In this document: in pieces, positions 8,193 through 17,576 of the stretch | Numbering within the stretch: the first letter of the stretch is position 1 | How the letters are laid out: every line of letters begins with the position of its first letter | Source: Sedimenticola selenatireducens | GTDB taxonomy: Bacteria; Pseudomonadota; Gammaproteobacteria; Chromatiales; Chromatiaceae | Reading direction: 5' to 3' | Assembly: GCF_007625115.1 (NCBI RefSeq) | Contig: NZ_VMNH01000018.1 | Location: forward strand, 1 to 64,000 | DNA: 64,000 nt | The notes under the pieces: model-generated | What the model saw: the letters and a program-made list of their open reading frames with translations, nothing else | Database searches by the model: none | Told to the model about the DNA's origin: nothing | Position numbers and translations under genes: made by a program

Positions 8193-9484
8193 ATCTCCCG
8201 GAGGCCTGGAGGAGTGAGTTGGTTGGTGTTGGGTTTGTTACCCTTCTGCTCATTCCTCTCGGCTTGGGAACCGGCCATCTGATCCCATTTCTTTGGGGTG
8301 GATTGACCCTCTATCTTGTCTGGCACTTCTATCAGTTGATTCGATTTACCCGCTGGCTGACTAAGCCCAAAGTTCATCCCCGGCCTCATGCAGTGGGTGT
8401 TTGGCGTCCACTTTTGCAGCGCATTGATCAATTGTCCGGTAGAGGCCAGAAACGCAAGCGTAAACTTAATCGCATGCTAACGGGCTTTTTGGAGTCTACG
8501 GGGGCGCTGCCAGACGCTACCGTAGTGTTGAATGATCAAGGCTGTCTGGACTGGTGGAATAGTGCCGCGTCGGAGTTTCTTGGGCTGGATAGAAAACAGC
8601 ACAAGGGTGTCTTGATTGATGATCTGATTACTGATTCGGTGTTTCTCAGCTATCTGCATGCGGGCCACTACAGTCGTCCACTGCATATGCCTGCACCGGT
8701 CAATGACAACATCAGTCTTGAGGTACGGATTGTCCCCTACGGCAAAGGTAAGCGCCTGCTTCAGGCGCGCGACATTACCCGCCTGCATCAGTTGGAAATT
8801 GTTCGACGGGACTTTGTGGCCAATGTATCCCATGAAATACGTACCCCGCTAACAGTGGTGCATGGTTATGTCGAGACCATGCAGGAGAGTGACACCTTTC
8901 AAGGACCCTGGAAGCGAATCATTGAGCAAATGCGAACCCAAACTTTGCGTATGCAGCGCATCGTGGAAGACCTGCTACTACTCTCTCGTTTGGAGACGCG
9001 TAGCAGTAATGAAGGACAGGGTATTGTGGGTGTCTACCCCATGCTGCGGGGCGTGCTGGAAGGGGCTCGGCAGCTCAGCGGGGACAGAGGGCACGAGATC
9101 CTTTTGGATGCGGATGAGCGCCTTCGTTTAGTGGGAAATAGCCATGAGTTGGAGAGTGCTTTTACTAACCTCGTCTATAACGCGGTTCGTTACACACCGG
9201 AACAGGGCCGGATTGAGATGCGCTGGTGGCTCTCGGGGAGTGGTCCCTGTTTTTCGGTGACCGACAGTGGTATCGGCATTTCACCCGAGCACCTCCCCCG
9301 GTTGACGGAGCGCTTCTATCGTGTGGATGTGGGTCGATCGCGGGAGAGTGGCGGTACCGGGCTCGGCTTGGCGATCGTCAAACATGTGCTCACCCGCCAT
9401 GATGCCCGTTTGGTGGTCGAGAGCGAGCCGGGTAAGGGCAGTATATTCACTTGCCGGTTTCCCCACTCCCGTGTGGCCTCTTGA
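8189..9484 (+). CDS. phoR: Phosphate regulon sensor histidine kinase PhoR
   Basis: Inner-membrane kinase controlling PhoB. Two hydrophobic segments at about 10-28 and 31-50 have almost no periplasmic loop, as in known PhoR, which senses phosphate through PstSCAB-PhoU rather than directly. A PAS domain lies at about 105-200, then the H-box with His215 ([12 protein letters not shown]), the N-box ([10 protein letters not shown]), and G-boxes DSGIGI and [12 protein letters not shown]. It is 431 residues long and translationally coupled to phoB. Confidence 0.96.
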   Translation: MNLPEAWRSELVGVGFVTLLLIPLGLGTGHLIPFLWGGLTLYLVWHFYQLIRFTRWLTKPKVHPRPHAVGVWRPLLQRIDQLSGRGQKRKRKLNRMLTGFLESTGALPDATVVLNDQGCLDWWNSAASEFLGLDRKQHKGVLIDDLITDSVFLSYLHAGHYSRPLHMPAPVNDNISLEVRIVPYGKGKRLLQARDITRLHQLEIVRRDFVANVSHEIRTPLTVVHGYVETMQESDTFQGPWKRIIEQMRTQTLRMQRIVEDLLLLSRLETRSSNEGQGIVGVYPMLRGVLEGARQLSGDRGHEILLDADERLRLVGNSHELESAFTNLVYNAVRYTPEQGRIEMRWWLSGSGPCFSVTDSGIGISPEHLPRLTERFYRVDVGRSRESGGTGLGLAIVKHVLTRHDARLVVESEPGKGSIFTCRFPHSRVAS

Positions 9485-9506
9485 TTTCTCCGCTGGCCTC
9501 GATTAA

Positions 9507-9546
9507 CTGTCATAAATATGTAACATAAATCCAAGATTCCTGTAAC
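9507..9546 (+). promoter_or_regulatory. Extended Pho box and -10 upstream of pstS
   Basis: Half-sites CTGTCAT (9507-9513) and ATGTAAC (9518-9524) are 11 bp apart, and a third, CTGTAAC (9540-9546), lies two further turns away. GATAAT at 9557-9562 is a plausible -10, about ten bases beyond the last half-site, the geometry of PhoB-activated promoters in which the box replaces the -35. Confidence 0.88.
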
Positions 9547-9610
9547 AAAGCAAACCGATAATTTCCTCCAGGTTAACAACGCCAATTTATTTAATGACCT
9601 GGAGGTCAAA

Positions 9611-10660
9611 GTGATCAAAAATCGTATCGTCCTGGCTGCTGCGCTGACTGCCGCGGCAGTCTCTACCGTAAATGCCGCTTCGCGCGACTACATCTCAGTC
9701 GTGGGATCCTCCACTGTTTATCCTTTTGCAACGGTTGTTGCTGAAAACTTTGGTAAAACAACGGCTTTTAAGACGCCAAAGATTGAATCTACCGGTTCGG
9801 GTGGTGGTCTCAAACTGTTTTGCGCCGGAGTTGGTGTTGAGCATCCTGATATCACCAACGCTTCACGTCGTATCAAAAGTTCCGAAGTTGAGAAGTGTGC
9901 CAGCAATGGTGTAATGGATATCGTTGAAGTGAAAGTCGGTTATGACGGTATCGTTATGGCCAATGCCAAATCCGCAGAACAGATCAAGCTGACTCGTCGT
10001 GATGTGTTCCTGGCACTGGCCAAGCAGGTTCCGAACCCCAAGGGCGGTGAGGATCTGGTCGAAAACCCCTATAAAACCTGGAAGCAGGTGAATGCAGCAC
10101 TGCCTGATATGGACATTGAAGTCTTGGGTCCACCGCCGACCTCTGGCACCCGTGATGCCTTTGTTGAGCTGGCTATGGAAGGGGGTTGTAAGACGTTTGA
10201 TTTCATCAAGGCGATGAAAAAGAAAGATAAAAAGGCCTACAAAGGCATCTGTCACACGATTCGTGAAGACGGTGCCTTCATCGAAGCAGGTGAAAATGAC
10301 AACCTGATCGTGCAGAAACTGGAGAGCAACCCCAAGGCAATAGGGATCTTCGGCTTCAGCTTCCTGGATCAGAACTCGGATAAGGTACAGGGCTCTTCGG
10401 TTGACGGTATAGCCCCAACCTTCGAAGCGATCGCTGATGGCTCCTATCCTGTATCGCGCCCCCTCTACTTCTATGTGAAGAAGGCCCATGTCGGCAAGAT
10501 CCCGGGCATTCAGGAGTACTTGGCTGAGTTCACCAGTGACAAAGCGTGGGGCGATGAGGGTTACCTGGTTGATAAAGGCATGATTCCAATGCCGAATCAG
10601 GAGCGCAATCAGTTTGCGGCCGATGTGAAAGGTTTGAATGTTCTTAAGCTGACTAAATAA
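9611..10660 (+). CDS. pstS: Periplasmic phosphate-binding protein PstS
   Basis: High-affinity phosphate-binding component of the Pst ABC transporter. Signal peptide residues 1-22 end VNA before SRDYISVVGSSTVYPF. The phosphate-binding signatures are GSSTVYP, STGSGGGLKLF and PPTSGTRDAF. The start is a GTG at 9611 with a strong GGAGG at 9601-9605. It contains a lysine-rich insert (KAMKKKDKKAYKG). A strong Pho box precedes it. A stem-loop separates it from pstC, consistent with higher expression of the binding protein than of the membrane subunits. Confidence 0.95.
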   Translation: MIKNRIVLAAALTAAAVSTVNAASRDYISVVGSSTVYPFATVVAENFGKTTAFKTPKIESTGSGGGLKLFCAGVGVEHPDITNASRRIKSSEVEKCASNGVMDIVEVKVGYDGIVMANAKSAEQIKLTRRDVFLALAKQVPNPKGGEDLVENPYKTWKQVNAALPDMDIEVLGPPPTSGTRDAFVELAMEGGCKTFDFIKAMKKKDKKAYKGICHTIREDGAFIEAGENDNLIVQKLESNPKAIGIFGFSFLDQNSDKVQGSSVDGIAPTFEAIADGSYPVSRPLYFYVKKAHVGKIPGIQEYLAEFTSDKAWGDEGYLVDKGMIPMPNQERNQFAADVKGLNVLKLTK

Positions 10661-10677
10661 GCTTTCACACTAACTGT

Positions 10678-10709
10678 CCCTGCTCAGGTTATGGTTCAAG
10701 TGAGCAGGG
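10678..10709 (+). other. Intercistronic stem-loop pstS-pstC
   Basis: CCCTGCTCA (10678-10686) pairs perfectly with TGAGCAGGG (10701-10709) around a 14-nt loop. No U tract follows, so it is more likely a 3'-end stabiliser or partial attenuator for the pstS message than a full terminator. Confidence 0.6.
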
Positions 10710-10784
10710 AGGCAAAGCCCTCTCCCGGTCTGCCGATGAGGGCGTTGCCGTTCTTAAGTCTGGAAGATTAGTTGCTGACGTATT

Positions 10785-12173
10785 ATGACTAACACACTCC
10801 TGATCCTCATACTGTTAGGCCTGATGGCACTTGCCTACCATCTGGGTGTTCGCCGATCCCAGAAGTTGGTGGGTGGGCCTGGCGGGGTGCGTGGATTACA
10901 CTCTTTGCCCTCCTACTATGGCTTCTTTACCGCGCTGTGGTGCGGCCTGCCCGCGTTGATCATGCTGCTGTTGTGGGTTTCATTGCAGGGTAGTGTGATT
11001 CGGGACTTGATCGTTTCTGATCTGCCTGAGGCTGTTCGTAACTTGCCAGAGGCGCGGTTAGGTTTGGTGATCAATGACATCCAGAATCTGGCGCAAGGAA
11101 ATATTGTCTCGGGTGAAGTAAGTCCTGAGATGGCGCAGGCCGCGGAACATTACAAAAGCCTGCTGCGGACCAGCTATGCTGCATCATTTGTTGTTATTCT
11201 GAGTCTTGCCATCGCCGGACTCTCACTTGGCTGGCGATTGATCTCCCCCCAGTTTCGCGCTCGCAACCGGGTTGAATCGGTACTCAAGTGGTTGCTGATT
11301 GGATGCTCTACTATCGCCATATTCACCACACTGGGTATTGTACTTTCTGTGCTCTTTGAATCGATCCGTTTCTTTGGACAGATTCCTATTACAGAGTTTC
11401 TGTTTGGGCTTGAGTGGAGTCCACAGATGGCGATCCGAGAGGATCAGGTCGGCTCCTCGGGTGCCTTTGGCGTCATTCCGCTATTTGTGGGTACGCTGCT
11501 GATCGCGCTGATTGCCATGTTGGTTGCAGTACCCATCGGTCTCATGTCGGCTATCTATCTGTCGGAATATGCCGGCAGTCATTTTCGTGCCTACGCCAAA
11601 CCGCTGTTGGAAATCCTCGCGGGTATCCCCACGGTTGTTTACGGTTTTTTTGCCGCGCTGACCGTGGCGCCTTTCATTCGGGACAACGGTGAACTTCTGG
11701 GTCTGGATGTTTCATCCGAGAGCGCCCTGGCCGCGGGATTGGTGATGGGGATCATGATTATCCCATTCATCTCATCACTGTCAGATGATGTGATCAATGC
11801 AGTACCTCAGACCATGCGTGATGCCTCGCTCGGCATCGGTGCTACCCATTCTGAGACCGTTAAAAAAGTGATTCTCCCTGCTGCCCTGCCGGGGATTGTT
11901 GGTGGCATATTGCTGGCGGTTTCCCGCGCAATTGGTGAGACCATGATCGTGGTAATGGCGGCAGGGCTCTCAGCCAATCTCACCGTCAATCCATTGCAGA
12001 GTGTCACCACAGTCACCGTTCAGATCGTTACGCTGCTGGTGGGTGACCAAGAGTTTGACAGTCCCAAGACACTGGCGGCCTTCGCGCTCGGACTGTTGCT
12101 GTTTTTAGTGACATTGATTCTTAACGTCGTTGCCCTGCGTGTGGTCAGGAAGTATCGAGAAGCCTATGAGTAA
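10785..12173 (+). CDS. pstC: Phosphate ABC transporter permease PstC
   Basis: Inner-membrane permease that forms the phosphate channel with PstA. At 462 residues it is longer than the E. coli protein (about 320). The extra length is an N-terminal part with a membrane segment at 1-16, another near 45-68, a periplasmic-looking stretch (about 69-125) and further membrane helices. The C-terminal half carries the transporter core, with the EAA loop in MRDASLGIGATHSETVKK followed by ILPAALPGIVGG. Such extended PstC/PstA pairs occur in other gammaproteobacteria. It overlaps pstA by 8 bp. Confidence 0.92.
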   Translation: MTNTLLILILLGLMALAYHLGVRRSQKLVGGPGGVRGLHSLPSYYGFFTALWCGLPALIMLLLWVSLQGSVIRDLIVSDLPEAVRNLPEARLGLVINDIQNLAQGNIVSGEVSPEMAQAAEHYKSLLRTSYAASFVVILSLAIAGLSLGWRLISPQFRARNRVESVLKWLLIGCSTIAIFTTLGIVLSVLFESIRFFGQIPITEFLFGLEWSPQMAIREDQVGSSGAFGVIPLFVGTLLIALIAMLVAVPIGLMSAIYLSEYAGSHFRAYAKPLLEILAGIPTVVYGFFAALTVAPFIRDNGELLGLDVSSESALAAGLVMGIMIIPFISSLSDDVINAVPQTMRDASLGIGATHSETVKKVILPAALPGIVGGILLAVSRAIGETMIVVMAAGLSANLTVNPLQSVTTVTVQIVTLLVGDQEFDSPKTLAAFALGLLLFLVTLILNVVALRVVRKYREAYE

Positions 12174-13464
12174 GTCGGAACAACAGCAGGCACGCACGAT
12201 TGACCGTGTGAATACCACACTTGCCCAACGCTATGGCCGGGAGAGACGTTTCCGTCGATTTGGATTTTTTGCTGTCGTGTTGGGATTGGCATTTGTTGGC
12301 GTCATGTTCTTGAGCATTATTGGCAAAGGTTACAGCGCCTTTCAGCAGACCCGAATCCTGTTGGATATCGAGTTCACCGAATCAGTGATTGATCCATCGG
12401 GTGAACGTGACCCTGCGGTACTCTCGTCGGCAAACTATTCTGCGCTGATAAAAAATTCACTGCGGGCGTTATACCCTGAGGTGAAAGATCGCAAAGAGAA
12501 GCGTGAGCTATACGGAATTGTTAGCAACGGTGCGGCATTGATACTGCGTGCAAAAGTAATGGCAGATCCCACTCTGCTGGGCAGTCAGGCACAATTATGG
12601 TTGCCCGCTGATGATGATATCGACATGTTGGTCAAGGGCTATATAGATCGTACCGTTGTTCAATCGGAGCGTCGCGTAAAAGACAATGTGATTGCATGGA
12701 TCGAGAAGCTGGAATCAGAGCAAAAAATCGGTAAATTTTTTAATACCACCTTCCTGACCGGTGGCGATTCCCGTGAGCCTGAATTGGCCGGTATCGGTGG
12801 TGCGGTGATGGGGTCGCTCTATACCTTGATCGTTACCCTGCTATTGTCATTTCCCATTGGTGTGGCGGCGGCGGTTTATCTTGAAGAGTTTGCCCCGCGT
12901 AATCGCTGGACCGATCTGGTTGAAGTGAATATCAATAACCTTGCTGCCGTACCGTCGATTGTGTTCGGTCTGCTGGGTTTGGCTGTTTTTATTAACTTCT
13001 TTGGATTGCCTCGTTCTGCACCCTTGGTGGGCGGTATGGTGCTGACCCTGATGACATTGCCCACCATCATTATTGCCAGTCGTGCTGCACTCAAAGCCGT
13101 ACCGCCTTCCATACGTGAGGCCGCATTAGGTGTCGGCGCTTCAAAGATGCAGACGGTGTTCCATCATGTATTGCCGCTCTCCATGCCGGGTATGCTTACT
13201 GGAACCATCATTGGTATGGCGCAGGCCTTGGGCGAGACAGCACCTCTGCTGATGATCGGTATGGTGGCCTTTATCGTGGATATTCCGGGGAGTGCCATGG
13301 ACCCGGCTACCGTATTGCCCGTACAGATTTTTCTCTGGGCAGATAGCCCAGAGCGCGCCTTTTTGGAAAAGACCTCTGCGGCCATCATGGTGCTTTTGGG
13401 TTTCCTTATTGTGATGAATGTGCTTGCCGTCATTTTACGTAAACGCTTTGAACGGCGTTGGTGA
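12166..13464 (+). CDS. pstA: Phosphate ABC transporter permease PstA
   Basis: Partner permease to PstC, 433 residues from the ATG at 12166, which overlaps the pstC stop (ATGAGTAA). An earlier in-frame start at 12130 lies inside pstC and is less likely. A helix at about 40-60 is followed by a large extracytoplasmic region (about 65-215) rich in charged residues, then the permease core with AVPSIVFGLLGLAVF and the EAA motif IREAALGVGASKMQT. The long soluble insert parallels the extended PstC and may be a specific interaction surface; that role is inference. Confidence 0.92.
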   Translation: MSKSEQQQARTIDRVNTTLAQRYGRERRFRRFGFFAVVLGLAFVGVMFLSIIGKGYSAFQQTRILLDIEFTESVIDPSGERDPAVLSSANYSALIKNSLRALYPEVKDRKEKRELYGIVSNGAALILRAKVMADPTLLGSQAQLWLPADDDIDMLVKGYIDRTVVQSERRVKDNVIAWIEKLESEQKIGKFFNTTFLTGGDSREPELAGIGGAVMGSLYTLIVTLLLSFPIGVAAAVYLEEFAPRNRWTDLVEVNINNLAAVPSIVFGLLGLAVFINFFGLPRSAPLVGGMVLTLMTLPTIIIASRAALKAVPPSIREAALGVGASKMQTVFHHVLPLSMPGMLTGTIIGMAQALGETAPLLMIGMVAFIVDIPGSAMDPATVLPVQIFLWADSPERAFLEKTSAAIMVLLGFLIVMNVLAVILRKRFERRW

Positions 13465-13556
13465 TCATAACCTGATCTGAGTGGTTGGCAGAATTTTTAC
13501 TGTATGACAAATAAAAGAATAGAGTCGATACCTGAATGCAAAACAGGAGTAATGAA

Positions 13557-14441
13557 ATGTTAAGTGTAACGCCCAATACAGCTGGTGTTGTGACCCTTCC
13601 CAAAGGTTTAGTAGGGGCGGGCTTCGCGCCGGTTGCTGATGAGTCCCGTGCTATCAATGGAACCGTCGGCGATATCACTGCGGTAGATCCACGTATGACT
13701 GCCCGTAACGTCAATGTCTATTACGGTGACAAACTGGCGATCAATGATGTCAGCCTGGATATTGGCAAGAATGAAGTGATCGCCATGATCGGACCATCCG
13801 GCTGTGGTAAGTCGACTTTTTTGCGTTGCCTGAATCGCATGAACGATACGATCGATATCTGCCGTGTCGAAGGTGAGATCAAACTGGACGAGCAGAATAT
13901 CTATGACAGCTCACTGGATGTTGTGCCTTTACGTGCCCAGGTTGGCATGGTCTTCCAGAAACCTAATCCGTTTCCAAAGTCTATCTACGATAACGTGGCC
14001 TATGGCCCACGCATTCATGGGCTGACCAGCAGCAAATCTGAGCTTGACGATATTGTTGAAGAGTCACTGTTGAAGGCCGGGCTCTGGGATGAGGTGAAAG
14101 ATCGACTGGCCGAAACAGGAACAGGCCTCTCTGGTGGTCAGCAACAGCGCCTCTGTATTGCCCGCACTATAGCGGTTGCTCCGGAAGTGATCTTGATGGA
14201 TGAGCCCTGTTCGGCGCTTGATCCCATTGCGACAGCGCGCGTTGAAGAGTTGATTGATGAACTGCGTGAACAGTTCACTATCGCGATTGTAACTCACTCT
14301 ATGCAGCAGGCCGCTCGCGTGTCACAACGTACCGCCTATTTCCACTTGGGACAGCTGGTTGAAGTGGGCAAGACGGATGATATTTTTACCAACCCTCGTC
14401 ATGGATTGACGGAGGATTACATCACCGGACGTTTTGGATAA
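13557..14441 (+). CDS. pstB: Phosphate ABC transporter ATPase PstB
   Basis: Cytoplasmic ATPase that drives the Pst transporter. Walker [11 protein letters not shown]-loop [10 protein letters not shown], signature [16 protein letters not shown], Walker [13 protein letters not shown] and the switch His in VTHSMQQA are all present. The ATG at 13557 has AGGAG seven bases upstream; the in-frame ATG at 13536 has no ribosome site. The protein is then 294 residues, with an N-terminal extension of about 50 residues before the ABC fold compared with E. coli (257). PhoU follows after 3 bp. Confidence 0.94.
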   Translation: MLSVTPNTAGVVTLPKGLVGAGFAPVADESRAINGTVGDITAVDPRMTARNVNVYYGDKLAINDVSLDIGKNEVIAMIGPSGCGKSTFLRCLNRMNDTIDICRVEGEIKLDEQNIYDSSLDVVPLRAQVGMVFQKPNPFPKSIYDNVAYGPRIHGLTSSKSELDDIVEESLLKAGLWDEVKDRLAETGTGLSGGQQQRLCIARTIAVAPEVILMDEPCSALDPIATARVEELIDELREQFTIAIVTHSMQQAARVSQRTAYFHLGQLVEVGKTDDIFTNPRHGLTEDYITGRFG

Positions 14442-14444
14442 GGT

Positions 14445-15170
14445 ATGAATAAAATGACCGACGGCCACATCGTCAGTAGCTACAACAAAGATCTGAATCA
14501 TCTTCACCAGTTGGTTATTGAAATCAAGGATCTGGCTTGCAAGCAGATTCTTGAAGCCGCCCAATCACTGATTGAAGAAGATGTAGAGACTGCCAACAAG
14601 GTAATTCTGGGTGATCGGGCTATCGATGAGCTGGACATTAAGGCCGATGAAGAGATTATTCGGCTGATTGCAAAACGCCAGCCCGTTGCTCGCGATCTGC
14701 GTGAAATCATGACCATCGCCAAGGTGGTGAGTGATCTGGAACGGATTGGTGATCAGGCGCGTCGACTTGCCCACCTCACGATTCGTTTCTACGATGGAGA
14801 TGCTAACCCACCTAATCATCATCTATTGGATGACCTGATCAAGATGACTGGCTTTGTCAACCTGATGGTTGAAGATGCCGTTAGTGCATTCGATGAACTG
14901 GATCTGACAATGGCGCTGGATGTGATCCGCCGTGATGGCGCCGTGAGTGATGATTTCCGCTCAGCCCTGAGGCGCCTGTCCACTTATATTATGGAAGATT
15001 CACGCAGTGTCGGGCACATGGTTGATGTGGTGCTGGGATTACGCGCCCTGGAGCGTATTGGTGGTCATGCCAAGAACATCAGCCGGCATGTGGTGTTTCT
15101 TGTAAAGGGCAAGGATGTCCGGCACGAAACGCTGGAACAGGTAGAAGCGGAGATTGCTTCAAGGCACTAA
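14445..15170 (+). CDS. phoU: Phosphate signalling protein PhoU
   Basis: All-helical cytoplasmic protein of 241 residues that links the Pst transporter state to PhoR and represses the regulon when phosphate is plentiful. It contains the two metal-binding (E/D)xxxD-type repeats of the family, seen in VVSDLERIGDQARRLA and in LRALERIGGHAKNIS. It starts three bases after pstB and is the last gene of the phoB-phoR-pstSCAB-phoU block. Confidence 0.95.
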   Translation: MNKMTDGHIVSSYNKDLNHLHQLVIEIKDLACKQILEAAQSLIEEDVETANKVILGDRAIDELDIKADEEIIRLIAKRQPVARDLREIMTIAKVVSDLERIGDQARRLAHLTIRFYDGDANPPNHHLLDDLIKMTGFVNLMVEDAVSAFDELDLTMALDVIRRDGAVSDDFRSALRRLSTYIMEDSRSVGHMVDVVLGLRALERIGGHAKNISRHVVFLVKGKDVRHETLEQVEAEIASRH

Positions 15171-15282
15171 TTATCGCCAATATCCTTTGTCCTCTCGGAA
15201 AGGTTCTGCTAGCTTTGTTGTAATTGCGATTCAGCTTGGCTGCTGAACTTTGCATTTTTACTGCGACGAGAGGAGAGTGCCT

Positions 15283-16257
15283 GTGACACATGCTATTCGC
15301 ATCCATCAGTATGGTGGGCCCGAAGTACTCAGCTGGGATGAAGTGGACGTGGGTGAGCCTGCTTCTGGTGAAGTGAAGCTACGGCATACTGCCATTGGGC
15401 TCAACTTTATCGATGTCTATCAGCGCACGGGGCTTTATCCGGTAGGTGATTTTCCTCAGGCCCTGGGTATGGAGGCGGCCGGGATTGTTGTGGCGGTCGG
15501 CGAGGGTGTTCCTGACCTCTCTCCAGGCGACCGGGTTGCGTATGCGATGGTGTTGGGGGCTTACACTACCGAGCGGCTGATTGATGCGGATAAACTCGTC
15601 AAGCTGCCCGACAGCATTGATGATGAAACCGCTGCTGCCATGATGCTTCAGGGTATGACCGCCCGCTATCTTCTAAAAAATTCCTATCCGGTAAGATCTG
15701 GCGACGTAGTGCTGTTGATGGCCGCTGCAGGTGGTGTCGGGACGCTCCTGAGTCAATGGGCGCGTCATCTGGGTGTTACCGTGATTGGTTGTGTTGGATC
15801 AGAAGAGAAGGCGAAGCTGGCACAAGCTCAAGGCTGTCATCATACGATTCTCTACCAGGAAGAAGATGTGGCCGCCAGGGTGCGAGACATCACCGGTGGT
15901 GAAGGTGTGGCGGCCGTTTATGATTCAGTCGGCCAGGCAACCTTAATGGCATCGCTCGATTCATTACGTCCCACGGGTACATTGGTCAGCTTTGGCAGTG
16001 CGTCCGGACCGATTACGGACTTCAATATTGGCTTGTTGGCGCAAAAAGGATCGCTTTATATACAGCGGCCGACCTTAGGAACCTATATTCGCAATAGGGC
16101 CTTATTGATTGAGTCCGCCAAGGATCTGATGGGCGTGGTTGCCCAAGGCGCAGTCAAGGTACAGATTGGTCAACGTTATTCACTTGCTGATACAGCCCAG
16201 GCGCATCAGGATCTAGAGGCGCGACAGACCACGGGTGCAACGGTGTTGTTACCCTGA
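15283..16257 (+). CDS. NADPH:quinone oxidoreductase, zeta-crystallin type
   Basis: Zinc-free medium-chain dehydrogenase/reductase that reduces quinones with NADPH. The nucleotide-binding signature AAAGGVGTLLSQWAR lies near residue 148-162, and the family block LNFIDVYQRTGLYP near 42-55. The GTG at 15283 is preceded by AGGAG (15271-15275) and gives 324 residues, matching QorA length (about 327) and the typical start THAIRIHQYGGPEVL. The 3' end overlaps the convergent nhaA by 9 bp. Physiological substrate not established. Confidence 0.88.
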   Translation: MTHAIRIHQYGGPEVLSWDEVDVGEPASGEVKLRHTAIGLNFIDVYQRTGLYPVGDFPQALGMEAAGIVVAVGEGVPDLSPGDRVAYAMVLGAYTTERLIDADKLVKLPDSIDDETAAAMMLQGMTARYLLKNSYPVRSGDVVLLMAAAGGVGTLLSQWARHLGVTVIGCVGSEEKAKLAQAQGCHHTILYQEEDVAARVRDITGGEGVAAVYDSVGQATLMASLDSLRPTGTLVSFGSASGPITDFNIGLLAQKGSLYIQRPTLGTYIRNRALLIESAKDLMGVVAQGAVKVQIGQRYSLADTAQAHQDLEARQTTGATVLLP

Positions 16258-17445
16258 TTGATGATCCCCGTTTCGTAAACTACTGCGGAGTACAAGATAG
16301 CCGACAATGCCCGAAGCGAGTGAGCCGATGATAATTCCAAGGCGCTCGTCAAAAATCAGGTTGACGTCGGTTTCTTCAAAGGCCAATGAGCCGATAAACA
16401 GACTCATGGTGAAGCCAATGCCACAGAGGGCGGCAGTACCATAGAGGGATTGCCAAGAGATTCCTTTTGGTAGACGCGTCAGGTTGAGTTTGATAGCGAG
16501 CCAACAAAATCCAAATACGCCAATCTGTTTCCCCAGGAACAGACCGAGTGCGATGCCCAGTGGCACGCTGTGGAGCATCTGCTCCAGCCCCACACCGGTA
16601 AAATTGATCCCGGCATTGGCAAATGCAAAAACCGGTAATATCCAGAATGCCACCACCGAATGCAGGTCATGCTCAATCTCTTTTAATGGCGAGTGATCTG
16701 GGTTGTTCTTCGAGTGCATGGGAATGAATAAGGCCAGGATAACGCCGGCCAATGTCGCATGGACGCCTGACTTAAGCATGGCGGTCCACATGATGATACC
16801 AACAAAGATATACAGGCTTTTCGATTCGACTTTTCGATAGTTTAAAAAGCCCAGCAGCGGTATGCAAATCGCCACGACGATTAATGATGAAAATGAGATC
16901 TTTGCAGTGTAGAAAATGGCGATGATCAGTATGGCGCCGATATCATCAAAGATCGCCAGCGATGTCAGGAAAATCTTAATAGTGGTCGGTACTCTGGAGC
17001 CAAGCAGCATCAACACACCCAGGGCGAAGGCAATATCGGTCGCTGCCGGGATGGCCCAACCTGCCATCGCCCTGCTGTTGTCAAAATTGAAGATGGCATA
17101 GACCAGAGCAGGTATAGCCATGCCCCCTAACGCACCAAATCCGGGTAGTACAATATTTCTTTTGTCCGCGAGCTCGCCTTCAACCAGTTCGCGTTTTAGT
17201 TCCAGCCCAACAAGAAAAAAGAATACCGCCATAAGGCCGTCGTTGATCCACAGCAACAAGGGTTTTGCAATCTGTAGTGCGCCTATGCGGACCTCAACCG
17301 GTGTATCTAGGATCAGGGAATAGTAGGGCTGCAGCGGCGTATTGGCGCAGGCAATGGCTAGCAGGGCCGCTAGCATCAGGATAATGCCGCTGGAAGATTC
17401 CAGTTTAAAAAATGTAGTAATAAAAGAGGGTTGTTCTTGATTCAT
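16249..17445 (-). CDS. nhaA: Na+/H+ antiporter NhaA
   Basis: Inner-membrane antiporter exporting sodium for protons, with about 12 membrane helices in 398 residues. The ion-binding aspartates are present: Asp137 in AIPAATDIAFALG, and the pair Asp167-Asp168 in LAIFDDIGAILI. The N-terminal LESSSGIILMLAALLAIA is typical. Sodium extrusion suits a marine or brackish organism, but that is inference. The 3' end overlaps the quinone oxidoreductase gene by 9 bp, a convergent overlap without room for a separate terminator. Confidence 0.94.
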   Translation of the reverse strand: MNQEQPSFITTFFKLESSSGIILMLAALLAIACANTPLQPYYSLILDTPVEVRIGALQIAKPLLLWINDGLMAVFFFLVGLELKRELVEGELADKRNIVLPGFGALGGMAIPALVYAIFNFDNSRAMAGWAIPAATDIAFALGVLMLLGSRVPTTIKIFLTSLAIFDDIGAILIIAIFYTAKISFSSLIVVAICIPLLGFLNYRKVESKSLYIFVGIIMWTAMLKSGVHATLAGVILALFIPMHSKNNPDHSPLKEIEHDLHSVVAFWILPVFAFANAGINFTGVGLEQMLHSVPLGIALGLFLGKQIGVFGFCWLAIKLNLTRLPKGISWQSLYGTAALCGIGFTMSLFIGSLAFEETDVNLIFDERLGIIIGSLASGIVGYLVLRSSLRNGDHQSG

Positions 17446-17576
17446 GCTTGTTCTTTATGGCGTGTTTGGTATAACAGTATACGACATACATCACCGCCTG
17501 GCGTTTCCTTTATGTTGCCCAGTGAATTATGTCATAGTGAATTCAACTGTCGTAGTGGTTTTGTGAGGCCCAGAGA

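Noticed and set aside
9863-10489. 208-residue minus-strand open frame in pstS
   Set aside because: It is a shadow of pstS with no recognisable domain.
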